DNA of 64,000 nucleotides from Casuarius casuarius (lineage: Eukaryota; Chordata; Aves; Casuariiformes; Casuariidae): the NCBI GenBank assembly GCA_003342895.1, contig PTFA01000024.1:3423052-3487051 (forward strand). The letters run 5' to 3'. Numbering within the stretch: position 1 is the first letter of the stretch; the number at the start of each line of letters is the position of its first letter. The translations under genes were made by a program, and so were the position numbers. Under the pieces are notes generated by a model. That model did no database searches and was not told the origin of the DNA. It was given only the letters and a program-made list of their open reading frames with translations. Positions 11,071 to 21,920 of the stretch are shown here, in pieces.

Positions 11071-13090
11071 GGTATCTCGCAGGACGGCAAAAACTGTGTG
11101 GAAGTAATAAAGGTTTTGGACTCGAAAGTTGGAGCTTAGCAGTGTCAAAATAGCTGCGTTGAATTTACCGTGGTCTAAAAAAAAAAAAAAAAAAAGGAAA
11201 GGCTGCGCTTTCGCTTTGGAGGAGAGCCAGAGTGATTTCTTAGGACAGAAAAGTAGTTCCTTCCATGGGATTTCTTCAAAAAACTCGTGCCCTCCACATA
11301 GTTTGCTCTTGTGATTTATGGGAATGAGAAACTTAAAAATCGAAGAAAAACATCTTAAAAAAACCCCTTGTGATTACAATTTCTTTATATAGTCTTGATA
11401 GGCTTTCCTGGGTGCTCCCCAACTTTCCATTTCTATTAGGCTGAAGGGAAATACGTGAGGTGGCAGTAGGTGCAAAGCCTGCGAGTAGTCAGGACTACAT
11501 TTTCGCGTTTGCCAGACACACAGATGAGTACCATCTACTGAATCACTAGCAATACCAAAAAAGAAGCAGCAAGCTTAACTACGATAATGGCCAACATCTT
11601 CAAATTAATGAAACGTGCACAATTTAGGGAGCTAAAAAAGGAGGTGATTCAATAAGCCATACCAGGGTTTTTCAAAGAAAAATGTGCAGGACATCACATG
11701 AAGGAAAGAAGGAGTCAGCTATAGATGCGCTGCTAGAATTGAAAATAGAGGTTTAGACAAAGTGGTGAAAATGAAATGCATGGTCACCAAATCATGGTCC
11801 GTCACATTTTGCTACATCGTTCATGGATATAACTCCAAGAGCCATTCATAGCTTTAGACTGCCAAAAAACAAAATGGAAAACATCAACAAGGAAAATATG
11901 TTCTCCTTTGTTAAATAAATGCTTCGAAAAAGAAAACAGGTGAACAGGTGAGGCATGGTCTGCCTTAACAAATTAAATGGGGATTTTTTTTTCTGATTAG
12001 ACATTGGTGGGTATTGTATGACACGATGTGTTGTTTGTTACGACATTGTTGGACTTCAGTACATGACAAAAGCCCTGAAGAATTCTTTATTTGGCTTCCT
12101 CTCCCTTAAAAGTCAAGCAGAGTTTCATTGAAGGCCATCATATTGTGAAATCAAAATGCAACTTAACCTAATTAATAGCATTCTGAAAATCGTCCTTTAT
12201 CTTACCAGTTAAAAAAATAAAAATGCTATACATAAACTTCCTAGTCTTCTTGGATGCTTTGAAGAACTGTCTAGTTTGGCTAGGAACAGAACGGCTGAAC
12301 TCTTGCTCTTGAGAAGCTTCAGGTGGGAACCAAGTTCCCATGGTCCTAGAAAACTTTGCTTTTCTGACATCCTCCCAGCCTAAAAAGAATCAGCCTTAAC
12401 TACTAAAGAATCACGGCCCCTTTGACTTGATGGTGCAATCAAGAACCCTCAAAATCCAAGTGGCAAGATCTTTGCTTGATCTGAATTTGAAGGAAGAATG
12501 GCATCTTGCCTCTGAGGCTGCTCTGCAATCAGCATCTTTAAATGCTGTGATCAGTCGGCAACTTCAGCTTCATTTTCCCCTTAAAGGACCAGTTGTCTCT
12601 TTGAGATAGCTACCTGGCTACCTGGCAAATTTGTCTTTTCCAAGCAAGCTGCTATAACGCTAATACAGGAAATTATCTAAAGTCAACAGAAACAGAGGCT
12701 TCTTTCCAATGCGTTTGCTCTATGACACTGTTACAACGCTGATGAAATTTATCATGATGACAGGAACCAATCACCTACCTTTTAGCAACTTAAAACAGCA
12801 ATAAGTTTCATATTCAGGTGATCTACATTAAAAAATTCGTTTTTAAGTGAATACTTGCATACTGCAGGAAGTTGTTAATAAAGCTCAGCTTTTAGAAGAA
12901 ATGCTCCAACTACTACTGAAGTAAAACAGCTGTAACTTCCAGGAACAGGCTTACAAAGAATTGACTTCATTTAGAATTGAAAAATATGTAAAAATAACAT
13001 TGAAAAGCATGTTTAAAAGAAGTTAAGTCAGTATTTCAGTCTGCAAATCCAACAGCTAATTCAGATTTGAGAGGTTGACTTGGGTTTCAC
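11071..13090. other. AT-rich non-coding DNA right of the CpG island
   Basis: After an A-run at about 11180-11195, the sequence returns to ordinary AT-rich DNA. No exon with supporting splice signals and no repeat family is recognisable. Confidence 0.5.
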
Positions 13091-13140
13091 AGGTTGAATT
13101 AGTTCAACCTTAGGTTTATTGGGTTGAGTGAGTTCAACCT
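13091..13140. repeat. Pair of short inverted repeats
   Basis: AGGTTGAA, four bases, then TTCAACCT forms a perfect 8-bp stem at 13091-13110. A similar unit at 13121-13139 (GGTTGA, spacer, TCAACC) follows 30 bases later, and a related AGGTTGA half unit lies at 13072-13078. The units look like a small duplicated inverted repeat. They are too short for a microRNA precursor. Confidence 0.5.
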
Positions 13141-13197
13141 AGTAAAAGGCTTTTAAAAGCAACAATTCATGCTAGAGAGTTGGTGGCTTTGCTGTAA

Positions 13198-13231
13198 TAC
13201 ATACATACAGATATACATATATATATATATG
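13198..13231. repeat. (TACA)/(TA) microsatellite
   Basis: TACA units pass into an AT dinucleotide run (ATATATATATATAT). It is a simple length-variable repeat. Confidence 0.8.
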
Positions 13232-16200
13232 GCAAGATCCTCATCCTCAAGATCAGGTCTATATGGGAAAGTTTTGGTGGCAAAGTTCTCCACCTCCTAG
13301 TTCAGTGTCAGTCCATGATTGGATTTTCTGTCAACAAAACTCTTCCACTTTTACTGGTGTAGTTACACCTATTTTCTAGATACAGGATTCCTACTATGTG
13401 TCAAGGAATGACAAACTGCTAAGAGAAAGAGAAAAAAAAAGTCTAATAAATTTGCCTGGAAAGAAAAGTCACTGATATTAGCCAGACATACCTTTAAAAC
13501 AGACACAACTTTTTGTCATGTAAGATGAGACCCTTCTTCAACAGACTTTCTTTGGTCACAGCGAGAGAGAATACCAAATAAATCATACTACAGTTGCAGA
13601 AATTTAAACCCTTGTCCTCCCACTCCTTACTTGCATCTTCCCTCCTCCCTTTCACACACACACAGAAGCAGTAGTCCTCAGGCTGTTGGTAGACAAAGTA
13701 TAGCAGGTTTCCCCCCGATAATTTCCATGTATGCAGAGAAAATTGCTATCATAGCCAAAGTAGATATGTACCGCAAATTATACCTTTTATTTCCTTTATA
13801 CGGACTTTGAAACATGAGAGGCTTGATGAGCAACTTAATTTGCAAATATGTGATACTCATTTCCATCTTGAGAATTTGTGCTTTATAGCAGATTCAGAAA
13901 TATTTGAGACACATGTGCTGTCTGTGTATTGTGCTTTACAGTTTCCCCAGGGGAACCTAAGAATAATATAAAAAAAAGAACGCAGTGGGAAAAAAACCCC
14001 ACTGTGAGAAATCTCAGAGGAAAAAAAAGAAAGACATAACCTCCCAGCTTCACCTATTAGTAGCTTTCAGAGAAGATGGGAAAGCTCTAGTCTTTCAGAG
14101 ATTTAGTGCTGAGATAGGAGAGAAAAACTTTATAAAATATTGATCCATTTTTTAAGCTAAGTTCATTTCCATAAGAGAGGGAAAATATCATGTAGATAAT
14201 TATGTGATTTTTCTTCCAGTAATGTCAGATTAATTAGCAAATATTACAGGCTATTTTAAAGTTACACAATGACCATATGCCTCAAATTCTGTTTCAGTTT
14301 TCCATCATATTTACATGATTTTACTTGGTGTTTTTTATTCTCGTTTGTTGTTCATTCACTTTTTATGTATAAAATATTCTTTACTTTTTTGCTATAATTA
14401 CAGTCATGTCACTTGTAGTTTAAATGTATTTGCTAGTTCTTATGTATGGGTTGTATAAAAAGAAAATTAAGCACTAATCTGTTCTAAGTTGATACTGAAG
14501 ACGGAGTATGTACATAAACTTGGTAGAATGATTTGCTATATATTAGTGCTGTCTCAGCTGTGACAGTCTAAGGATATAAATGAGGCTGCTTTGGTAAGGG
14601 TATTTATCAAGTTGACTTCTAGCATGATGATGAACATAAAAAGAAATGACAACCGATAGACTTCTAGGTGCTACACTAACACATCTACTTCCATAAAACC
14701 AGCAACCATCTAAAACAACCGCACACAAAAACCTTGGTTACATTATGCATAGCTGCACTTGCAATGCTTAACCTAAAATGAATTTTGCCAAATAAGGACA
14801 ATTCACAGTGGAAATATTGTTTGAGTGGGTCATCACTGCAAAGACTCAAAAAAATGCAAAACGAAACAAAAATACCCCTGCACATAGAGTTAATGCAATA
14901 TGAAGTGATAACCCACACAGACCATACCCACATGGTCATTATAGACCACTCTGTGTTTAAAATTCCAGGGGAATTCATTAACTAAGTACAAACTGGAAGT
15001 ACAAATTGGAAGAAGATTTGCATATCAAATAAACCCCATTTCCCCACAGCCTAGTGAGACACATGAGGACCAGGCTTCCAGGAGACCATAACACAAATGG
15101 AGCCAGACTGCACCCAAACAAGCGAGAAAAAAGCTTAGCAGCAGATCTTCACAGCTATCACAATAGGTACCTCCCCACAGCTGAACCGTCAAAATATAGG
15201 AACTCTATACAAGTGCTTACCAAAATGTGACATACTCCCTTTCATGCATCGTAAGTCTTTGCGGAAACAGCATGGGTTAAGCAAAACAACCACTGCTCAT
15301 CGGTACTGAGCCAGATGGACACTCAATGAAGGATGGCGACACCTATTTAATAGTAGTACAGTACTATATTTTTCACTAACTTTTTTTCCCTTTTTTTTAA
15401 GTTGATTAGCACAATTCAGTTAAATTTAGATGAACTGTTCTTAGCTTATGTGTTCTTAGTTCTGTGGAGTGTTCTTAAATATGTTATTTCTGTTTCAGTC
15501 CTGAAAAAGCTTAAATTTTGCTGTGTTTTTGCCCCTCCTCCCAACATCCATTCTTCTTCCACTCCCCCTCCTCCATCTCCATCGGATCATTAGGTAGAAT
15601 AACAGGTATTAATTCGCTCATAAATATTGCTGTACTTATTGTAACTGAACATTCTTGTGGGCATAAATGCCTAAATGAAGACCATCAAGGTTTTCCTATG
15701 CTTTTTGTGCCAGGCTCAACTAGACTACCAGACATAACTGCTTCATGTAATGAAACTCTATGATATACAGTCTGAAAATATGTCTTTTCAGTCTGTTTTT
15801 GTTTAACAGCACTGTTGGTATAGTCAACCTGAGCAGTCTTCCATATTCTGGAGCCAACACATAGCAGACAGACAATATGTATTTTTAGTCTACAGTTAAT
15901 ATACAATATAAGGATCATATTGTAAGCCTTGGTATGAATTAAGAGAGCCCATTAACGTGTAGAAGTTCTCAGCATCTATAGGTTATTTTTTCTAAAAACT
16001 TGGAAGAGAAACACATCTAGCATTTAGGCTTCAATGCAAGAAAGTTGGTTGTTTAATGCGAACCTTCCCCCCTCCCCCCCCAAAAAACCCCCAGCTCATA
16101 GTATCTTAGTAGTCACTGTGGTTGCAGCATTTTAATTATAGATGTTTCTTCTGTCCCTTTCTATGAGTCACCTTTGGCATTTGAACACTTTAGATGTTTC

Positions 16201-17654
16201 TCCGTAGTGTATATTTTTAAAACAAAAATTCACCTGAACATCTCACAGCTCAGTGGATATATATTGAAATATATTTTCTTACAGTCTTCCTTAACACGTA
16301 TTTTTGACCTGTCCTGAACAGTGATTCACAGACTTTAGTGAGTGCAGTTTCAGATCTAACATCAGACTTCTTAATCTGAGCACATATCTCATGAAACAGA
16401 GTTGATTAATTTACTCTTTTATCATATTTTCTACACTGTACAAACTCTAGAATATAGATGGTTACAAAATGATGTACAGTGTTCTAAACAAACCAGAAAG
16501 ATTTTCATTTAAGTGTTTCATCGAGGAAGGCATATTCCTGTCTAAGCAAAATGTGAATTTTGCTTTAATTCCATGTAGAAATTTTGTTTTAACTCTCCTC
16601 TACAGCGATAAAGAATTATATAATCTAAAATCAGAGGAGGATAAATAATATCCCACAGAAATTAAATCAATATTGAAAAACATAGGAAGGTTGCCTCACA
16701 CAGTTCTAGCTTGACTTCCTAATGAACCAAATGCATCTGAAATAAGCAAAACAGTCTCCCAGCATTTCCACTTCTGCTGATAAATTTTTAGATGTGGGAG
16801 TTCTGACCAAGTAGTAGTCCTGTGGTTTCTCTTAGTAAGCAAGGTTGTAGCTGATGCAAAACTACTGCAGAAACAAAATAGACTGAAAAATACTAAGGCA
16901 AATTGTTCCTATTAATTTTTGATCCAGAATGGATTCGTTTTCTTTAGGAAAACAAAACCAATGAGAAGTTCCTACTGTGAGGAGATGTTTAAAGCTAACC
17001 CGCAAAAAGCTTACCATGCAATGATGTCTAACTGCTTGTAGAAATCGTTAGTCTTTGTAACAGGATTGTATCTGAACACCTTAGGATTTGAGATGCAGTC
17101 ACTGTATATTGTAACAAGATCAAGGAAGGTGATCCTTGAAGTTTTGCTGCCTGTGGCTCTGAAGGGCTTAGAAGTATCTTCTCCATCAGGTAGGTGGAAA
17201 ACATTTTTTTTTTTTTCAGACAAGAAACAAGTAACATAGAATGCCAATTAGCAACTTCAGCACGCGTCCTAATTGGAAGGAGGGAGAAGTTGAGTGTAGC
17301 TAGAGATGCCGAATGGGGATTTGGGGTTGTGGCTGCATGTCCCTCAGTAGTATTGAGCTATTGCTACCTCCCTCTTTGCAGCTTGTTCTCCCCTTCTCAC
17401 CACCTCATGTGTTGCATTGGCACAGCTGTTAACATCCACGCTGCAGCAAATTACATACGAACATGCACACATACATACACAAACATAGATTAGGAGGTTT
17501 GGGGATGGCAACTGTGTGAACTGGCACCACTTGACAAATGACACTCTTAGTTTAGCTAGATGTAGAGAACTGCAATGGAAAGGTTCAGAATGGTATTAAT
17601 GGGAATGTCTGGGCATGGAAGCACCAGGGGAACAAAGAGCAGCAGAAGAGATAT
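13232..17654. other. AT-rich non-coding DNA
   Basis: There is nothing here I can support as a gene or known repeat. A run of fourteen Ts ending in CAG at about 17205-17220 resembles a splice acceptor, but no open exon with a donor follows it. The C-run and A-run at 16066-16090 are low complexity. Confidence 0.5.
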
Positions 17655-18131
17655 AGGAATGGCATGTGTTGATGGCACCTAGATTAGCAGGTCCTCAAGA
17701 TCCCAAAACATCTGCATGCATCTCCTCAGGACAGCCAGATTGGGAGATAAAGCACAATCAGTAAATCCTAGTGATTTGCAGAGGTGGGATGGGATTGAGG
17801 GACTAATCACTATCAGCTCCTGAAAGGCACAAAAAGGTGCATCCACAGCCAGCACATAACCAGTAACCTAAAAAGGATCCAGATGTGTTGTGGACTTGAT
17901 ACCTGAGCTGTTCCTTGTCCTTTCTGTCACCTTGAGGAAGCCTGAATACTAGAGAAACACCTGGCTGCCCACTTCTTGCTGCCAGGTGCTGGACAGATTG
18001 CTTGGACATACACCTGGTTGCCTGTGAGAATGTGACGTGACTGTGTGAGTGGAATCAGTTCTGTTTTAAAATAAAACCACCTTCCCTTTCTATAAGGTCT
18101 CACTTTGAGCTTTGCTACCACTGTTGCAACA
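17655..18131 (+). mobile_element. Diverged LTR-like repeat, copy 1
   Basis: This block is related to 27761-28290. Both share a near-identical left part (GAATGGCA, then GTGTTGATGGCACCTAG and AGCAGGTC) and a similar right part (TGTGAG..., GTGAG.GATCAGTT, then an A-rich polyadenylation-like stretch). Copy 1 has a TATA-like TAAAAAGG near 17869 and AATAAA at 18070-18075. Its limits TGTTG (17667) and CAACA (to 18131) form short inverted ends as LTRs do. No clear target-site duplication remains, and similarity extends a few bases left of TGTTG, so the limits are approximate. I infer an old solo LTR; the family is not identified. Confidence 0.5.
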
Positions 18132-18814
18132 TTTCCTACATGGAGATCTATGTCGCAAAGGGAATGTTGAAAACTGAAAGAAGATCAGAGGAAACTTGAG
18201 GCTATAAGTAATTAAATTGGGGCCTCTTTTATGAGGATGTCTCTCATTCTGCTTGACAGGAATGGAGCTCTCTTAAGTCTCCTCCATTAACTCAAAATGT
18301 AATGATGTGCTGTGTAATGTGCTGTTAAAACACAACGCATGTTCTAGCATGATAATTAATATAACTTGCCTAACCAACAACAGTGTTAAAAGTGGGTGCT
18401 GACTGAGCACAAAAGGGATGTTGTGGTTACAGCCTCTCATTTCACCACAGACAGAGGCAGATCACATAATCTAGCCACAAGCTAGCTACACAATTTAGAT
18501 AAGGCCTGTGATGAGTTCTCAAATCCTTTATGTTTATACCTATCTATACCTATTGCAACATAACTATCTCCTTGAAAATTAGGTTTAGCCAGTCTAAATG
18601 TAAAATACGTGGAAACAACTGTATTTTCAAGAGTCACTTTTGGCAGCTGAGGTATGTGCAATAATACGACTTACAGGGCACCTATTCTTTTTCTTCTCAG
18701 GTGCTGTTAATTTGCCTTCTGTATATGTATTTTCTTAATTACATGCTACCTAAGCTTGTGCTTTACTTTTCAATAAGCGGTTTTCTTTAAGGCAGATGGT
18801 CATGCTGCAGCTTT

Positions 18815-19104
18815 TACTGGCCAGATACTTCTCAGAGGTACACAGCGAAGGACAAGAGGCAGCAGTCATAAGTTGCAAAATGGAAATTCTGGCTGGACGT
18901 AAAGAACAACTCGCTCCCAGTGTGAAGGGTCAAGCCCTGGAACAAGCTGCCCAGAGAAAGTGTGGAATTTCTATTTCTGGAGATTTTTGAAACTCAGCTG
19001 GATAAGGCCCTGAGCAACGTCATCTAACTTTGAAGTCAGCCTTGCTTTGGGCAGGTAATTGACCTCCAGAGGTCCCTTCCAACCTATTTTTCTTCTGTGA
19101 TTCT
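18815..19104 (+). mobile_element. CR1 LINE 3' fragment
   Basis: The sequence follows the avian CR1 3' region: 'AGCGAAGGACAAGAGGCA', then 'CCTGGAACAAGCTGCCCAG', 'TCTGGAGAT', 'CCAGAGGTCCCTTCCAACC' and the terminal 'CTGTGATTCT'. It is 5'-truncated, as most CR1 copies are, and keeps the 3' end. It carries no intact reverse transcriptase. Divergence is moderate, and several small gaps are likely. The 64-codon open frame at 18796-18990 lies largely within it and is not a gene. Confidence 0.85.
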
Positions 19105-20407
19105 AATAAGGAAATCCCAGTTCTCTAATGTCTTCATCCTGTTTCTGCGCTAAGGATCCTTCCTTGTGGAAGCAGCTCAGAGCTTTTCTAAACAACTATT
19201 GGAAACTGCTTATATAAATGTATGAGATGGAAATACCATTTCCTTATAAATCAAGAAATCTCAGGGAAAGTTCACCCTACCTTTTTCTAGTGAAGACCAA
19301 GCAGTGGTAATTTAACAATCAGTAAAGAGACAGGAAAGCTAGCACATCTACCAAATACCTTGTCATGAGACAATTCAGAGGATTAAACTGGACTCTCCCA
19401 TGAATACAATAAGGATGCAACATGCATTTCCTTCTGTAGCCAACAGTTCCTTCTGCACCTTTCTAGGAAAGCTTTCACCCCAACAGGCCCTGGCAATATG
19501 CAGGAATGTGCATCCCACTATGGGCAACATTATTAGTTGATGTGAAAAAAGAAGTCCTCCCTTGTACTCCACAACTCCACAACTTTTTTGTTTGTCTTCT
19601 TCTTCAGACATGACTGTGGGGACCAGTCCCACTCTTCTGTCCTCAGCTGCATAAAACTGAAGGCATGGGTTCACCTCAACTGGTAACAAAGCATGAGATA
19701 AAACAGAGGAGAATAATAACCAGTGAAATTAATTATATAGATATTTTAAAATGCTGTGCTAATACAAATAATTTGCAGATGTTAAAAATATCTATAATAG
19801 TTTTGTTATGGGTAGCATATTATTTCAAAGTCACAACACAAGCTTGTCAAAGAAGCAATATCTAAACAAATAAGAGATTGCAGTTATTTATGAATTTCAT
19901 CCAGAACCTGTTATTAACACTTGTATATAAAGAATGATATTCTCCCTAACTCTTTGACTTGAAATCATAAGCTTGTGATAAACATCATTTAGTAAATACA
20001 CCAAGCCAGACAAGACTGATGCAAGCCTGAATCATTTCAGATTTTCACCACATATATATTCCCAGCCATACAGGATAGTTTACATTTTTATGGTGCTGAT
20101 ATATTGGTTAAGCTCCAATGAAAGAGATGTGAATTGTCTATACATCCCTGAAGAGAAAAAAGCAGAAAACAACTTGGCATTTGACATTCAGATCTGCATT
20201 TGTTTCATTTTTAATAATTTTAGTTATCTTGTTTCAGTTGTGAGCATGGGATGGAAGAAAGACAAAACTGAAACATTATTTAAAACAGAGAATGGAGACC
20301 TCTTACACAATTTAAAAACTTTTCTTTGTCATATTTGGTATAATATCATGTACCTACTATCTAAGAGGAAAAAAAGGACATATGCTGGTAGTAAAATTAC
20401 ATCATAA
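19105..20407. other. AT-rich non-coding DNA
   Basis: No gene or recognisable repeat lies between the CR1 fragment and the retroviral remnant. Confidence 0.5.
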
Positions 20408-20840
20408 TGTCGCTGTGGCGGACAGATGAGTGAACTTTTGCCTTAAACATTTCTTGGTACATAAGGTGCAAGCAAACCATAACCCCGAACAAGCCATCTG
20501 TCCCCGGCGGAAACAGGACTGAGCTGCTGCAACCCCCGAAATGGTCTCCCTGCGACCACCCAGGACGCACCGAGCCTGCGCTGAACCAGACCACGATCGG
20601 GCAGAGACTTTGGGACCTGGACTGTAAATTATTGCCGCTTAGCACAACTTCTATAAAACTTGCTTAGCATGAGTAGCTAAATTTGCTGAAGCCTTAGGCC
20701 GCACTCCTAGGTCAGTGAGAAAGGGCCCCAGAGCTGGTGCAGGCTGGAAAGATAAGGGAGTTACCAGCAGTTTGCATTCCTGTGCTTCACACTCCGAAAG
20801 GGAGGATGTCAAAGCTTTGAAATAAGGCCTGCTTGGGCGC

Positions 20841-21032
20841 CAGGACCCTGGGAAACAAAGCCTCCTCTCACTGCTGAAACAGTGTTAATTAGGGGGTCTG
20901 GACTATCTCAGGGTCTGGATTATATCCCCTTCNTCAGGACCTTGGGAGATAACACCCACTGTCACTGCTGGGGCAGTGCTAATTGCTGGAACACCACCTC
21001 TTTGTCAGGGCCTTGAGAGACAAGGGCGGGAC
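20841..21032 (+). repeat. Imperfect tandem units in the LTR
   Basis: Three related units begin 'CAGGACCCTGGGA' (20841), 'CAGGACCTTGGGA' (20935) and 'CAGGGCCTTGAGA' (21006). The first two are each followed by 'CACTGCTG..CAGTG.TAATT'. Tandem repeats of this kind in U3 often act as retroviral enhancers; that role is inferred. One base inside (20933) is undetermined. Confidence 0.6.
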
Positions 21033-21385
21033 CTGAGCAATGAAGACACATCTGTCAGCAGAAACCGCAAGAGTAAAGATAAACAGCCTACCTAGGGACA
21101 GTGATGAGACCCAATAAAGAGCAGGAGACCCCAGACCTAAATATTACTATTGGTCCAAACTACCGTGTGAGGGGTGGAGAGCTTAGATTGGAAAGTAAAA
21201 TTGCCCAGGGATTTCTTTGTTCGGGGTCCCCCTTCGGAGGCACCCAACTCGAGCTGTAATTACTGCACGTGTGTCACTAAAATTTATTTATTTAATTTGC
21301 TTTGATTTGGCTCCGAACTTTTCAGCGGGAACCTAGGGTCGGATCCTGTTATGGTGGCCGGCGAGCCTCACCTTCCCTAAGAGTT

Positions 21386-21403
21386 TGGCACCCCAGGTGG
21401 GAC
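21386..21403 (+). other. Primer-binding-site-like sequence (tRNA-Lys type)
   Basis: TGGCACCCCAGGTGGGAC begins with TGG, as all PBS do. By my hand comparison it agrees at 14 of 18 positions with the sequence complementary to the lysine-1,2 tRNA 3' end used by betaretrovirus-like elements. The LTR should end in CA a few bases before it. The nearest CA is 15 bases away, so the LTR end has drifted or lies elsewhere. Confidence 0.5.
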
Positions 21404-21484
21404 CCTAGGGGACCACTGTCGGGGCCTCTCGTCTCCAAACGATCATCTGGTGCCATCGGGTGAGTTCACCTGGGATCTTTAGCC

Positions 21485-21697
21485 ATGGGAGGCATCGAAA
21501 AGACCCCGGCCTCAACGAGGCTTGCGATGATTGGAGATCTCGAACGGAGTCAGCAGAACATCATCGGACTCGGAGTGGTGGTAGCTAGTTTCTTCTCTCC
21601 TTTTCCAACTTTCTCTATCTTTTCCCCTTACCCTTGTTCCCCTCTCCCCTTCGCCTCCCCTTCGCCTTTCCCCACCTTTTCTCCCCAATTCGTGTAA
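21485..21697 (+). pseudogene. Truncated gag-like reading frame of the retroviral remnant
   Basis: An open frame of 70 codons starts at an ATG in strong context (AGCCATGG), about 80 bases after the primer-binding-like site. Its position is that of a gag start, and glycine at residue 2 is compatible with N-myristoylation of a matrix protein. Residues 1 to about 33 look protein-like. After that the frame enters a pyrimidine-rich low-complexity tract giving only P, S and F, and then stops. No further matrix, capsid or protease sequence is seen. It is almost certainly non-functional. An N-terminal gag fragment is inferred from position only, since the residues match no family I can name. Confidence 0.4.
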
Positions 21698-21920
21698 AAA
21701 AAAGTTAAAAGGTTGTACGATATTTGACCAGTTTTAGCATCTTAATCTCGTCCTTGGGATTGTAACGAAACCCTCCCGACATTGAATCGGGACAGTCGCT
21801 GAGTATCAATCTGAAAATAAACACTCTCTACATACGGACACACACGCGCATGGGGTTAATGGATAAAAAGACTTGTAGGCATCAAATAGCAGCTACGACT
21901 GATACCGGAAATGAACATCA

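Larger units (their letters stand above)
20408..21920 (+). mobile_element. Endogenous retrovirus remnant: LTR, PBS, leader, gag start
   Basis: A block of about 1.5 kb is clearly richer in G and C than its surroundings. It starts with TGTCGC at 20408 and may end with CA at 21920. The pentamer CATAA flanks both ends (20403-20407 and 21921-21925), as expected of a 5-bp target duplication. The left part (about 1 kb) resembles LTR sequence with internal near-repeats. It is followed at 21386-21403 by a primer-binding-site-like 18-mer, a leader with a splice donor (GG then GTGAGTT at 21460), and an ATG in good context at 21485. A later AATAAA at 21815 suggests that the right part may include 3' LTR or U5-like sequence. 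No pol or env is present. It could be a deleted provirus, a compact non-autonomous element, or one unusually long solo LTR. Confidence 0.65.

Noticed and set aside
13091..13110. Hairpin as a possible microRNA precursor
   Set aside because: The stem is only 8 bp with a 4-base loop, far too short.
17194..17493. Poly-T followed by CAG and a 99-codon frame as a possible exon
   Set aside because: No matching donor and no protein resemblance; the T-run is most likely low complexity.
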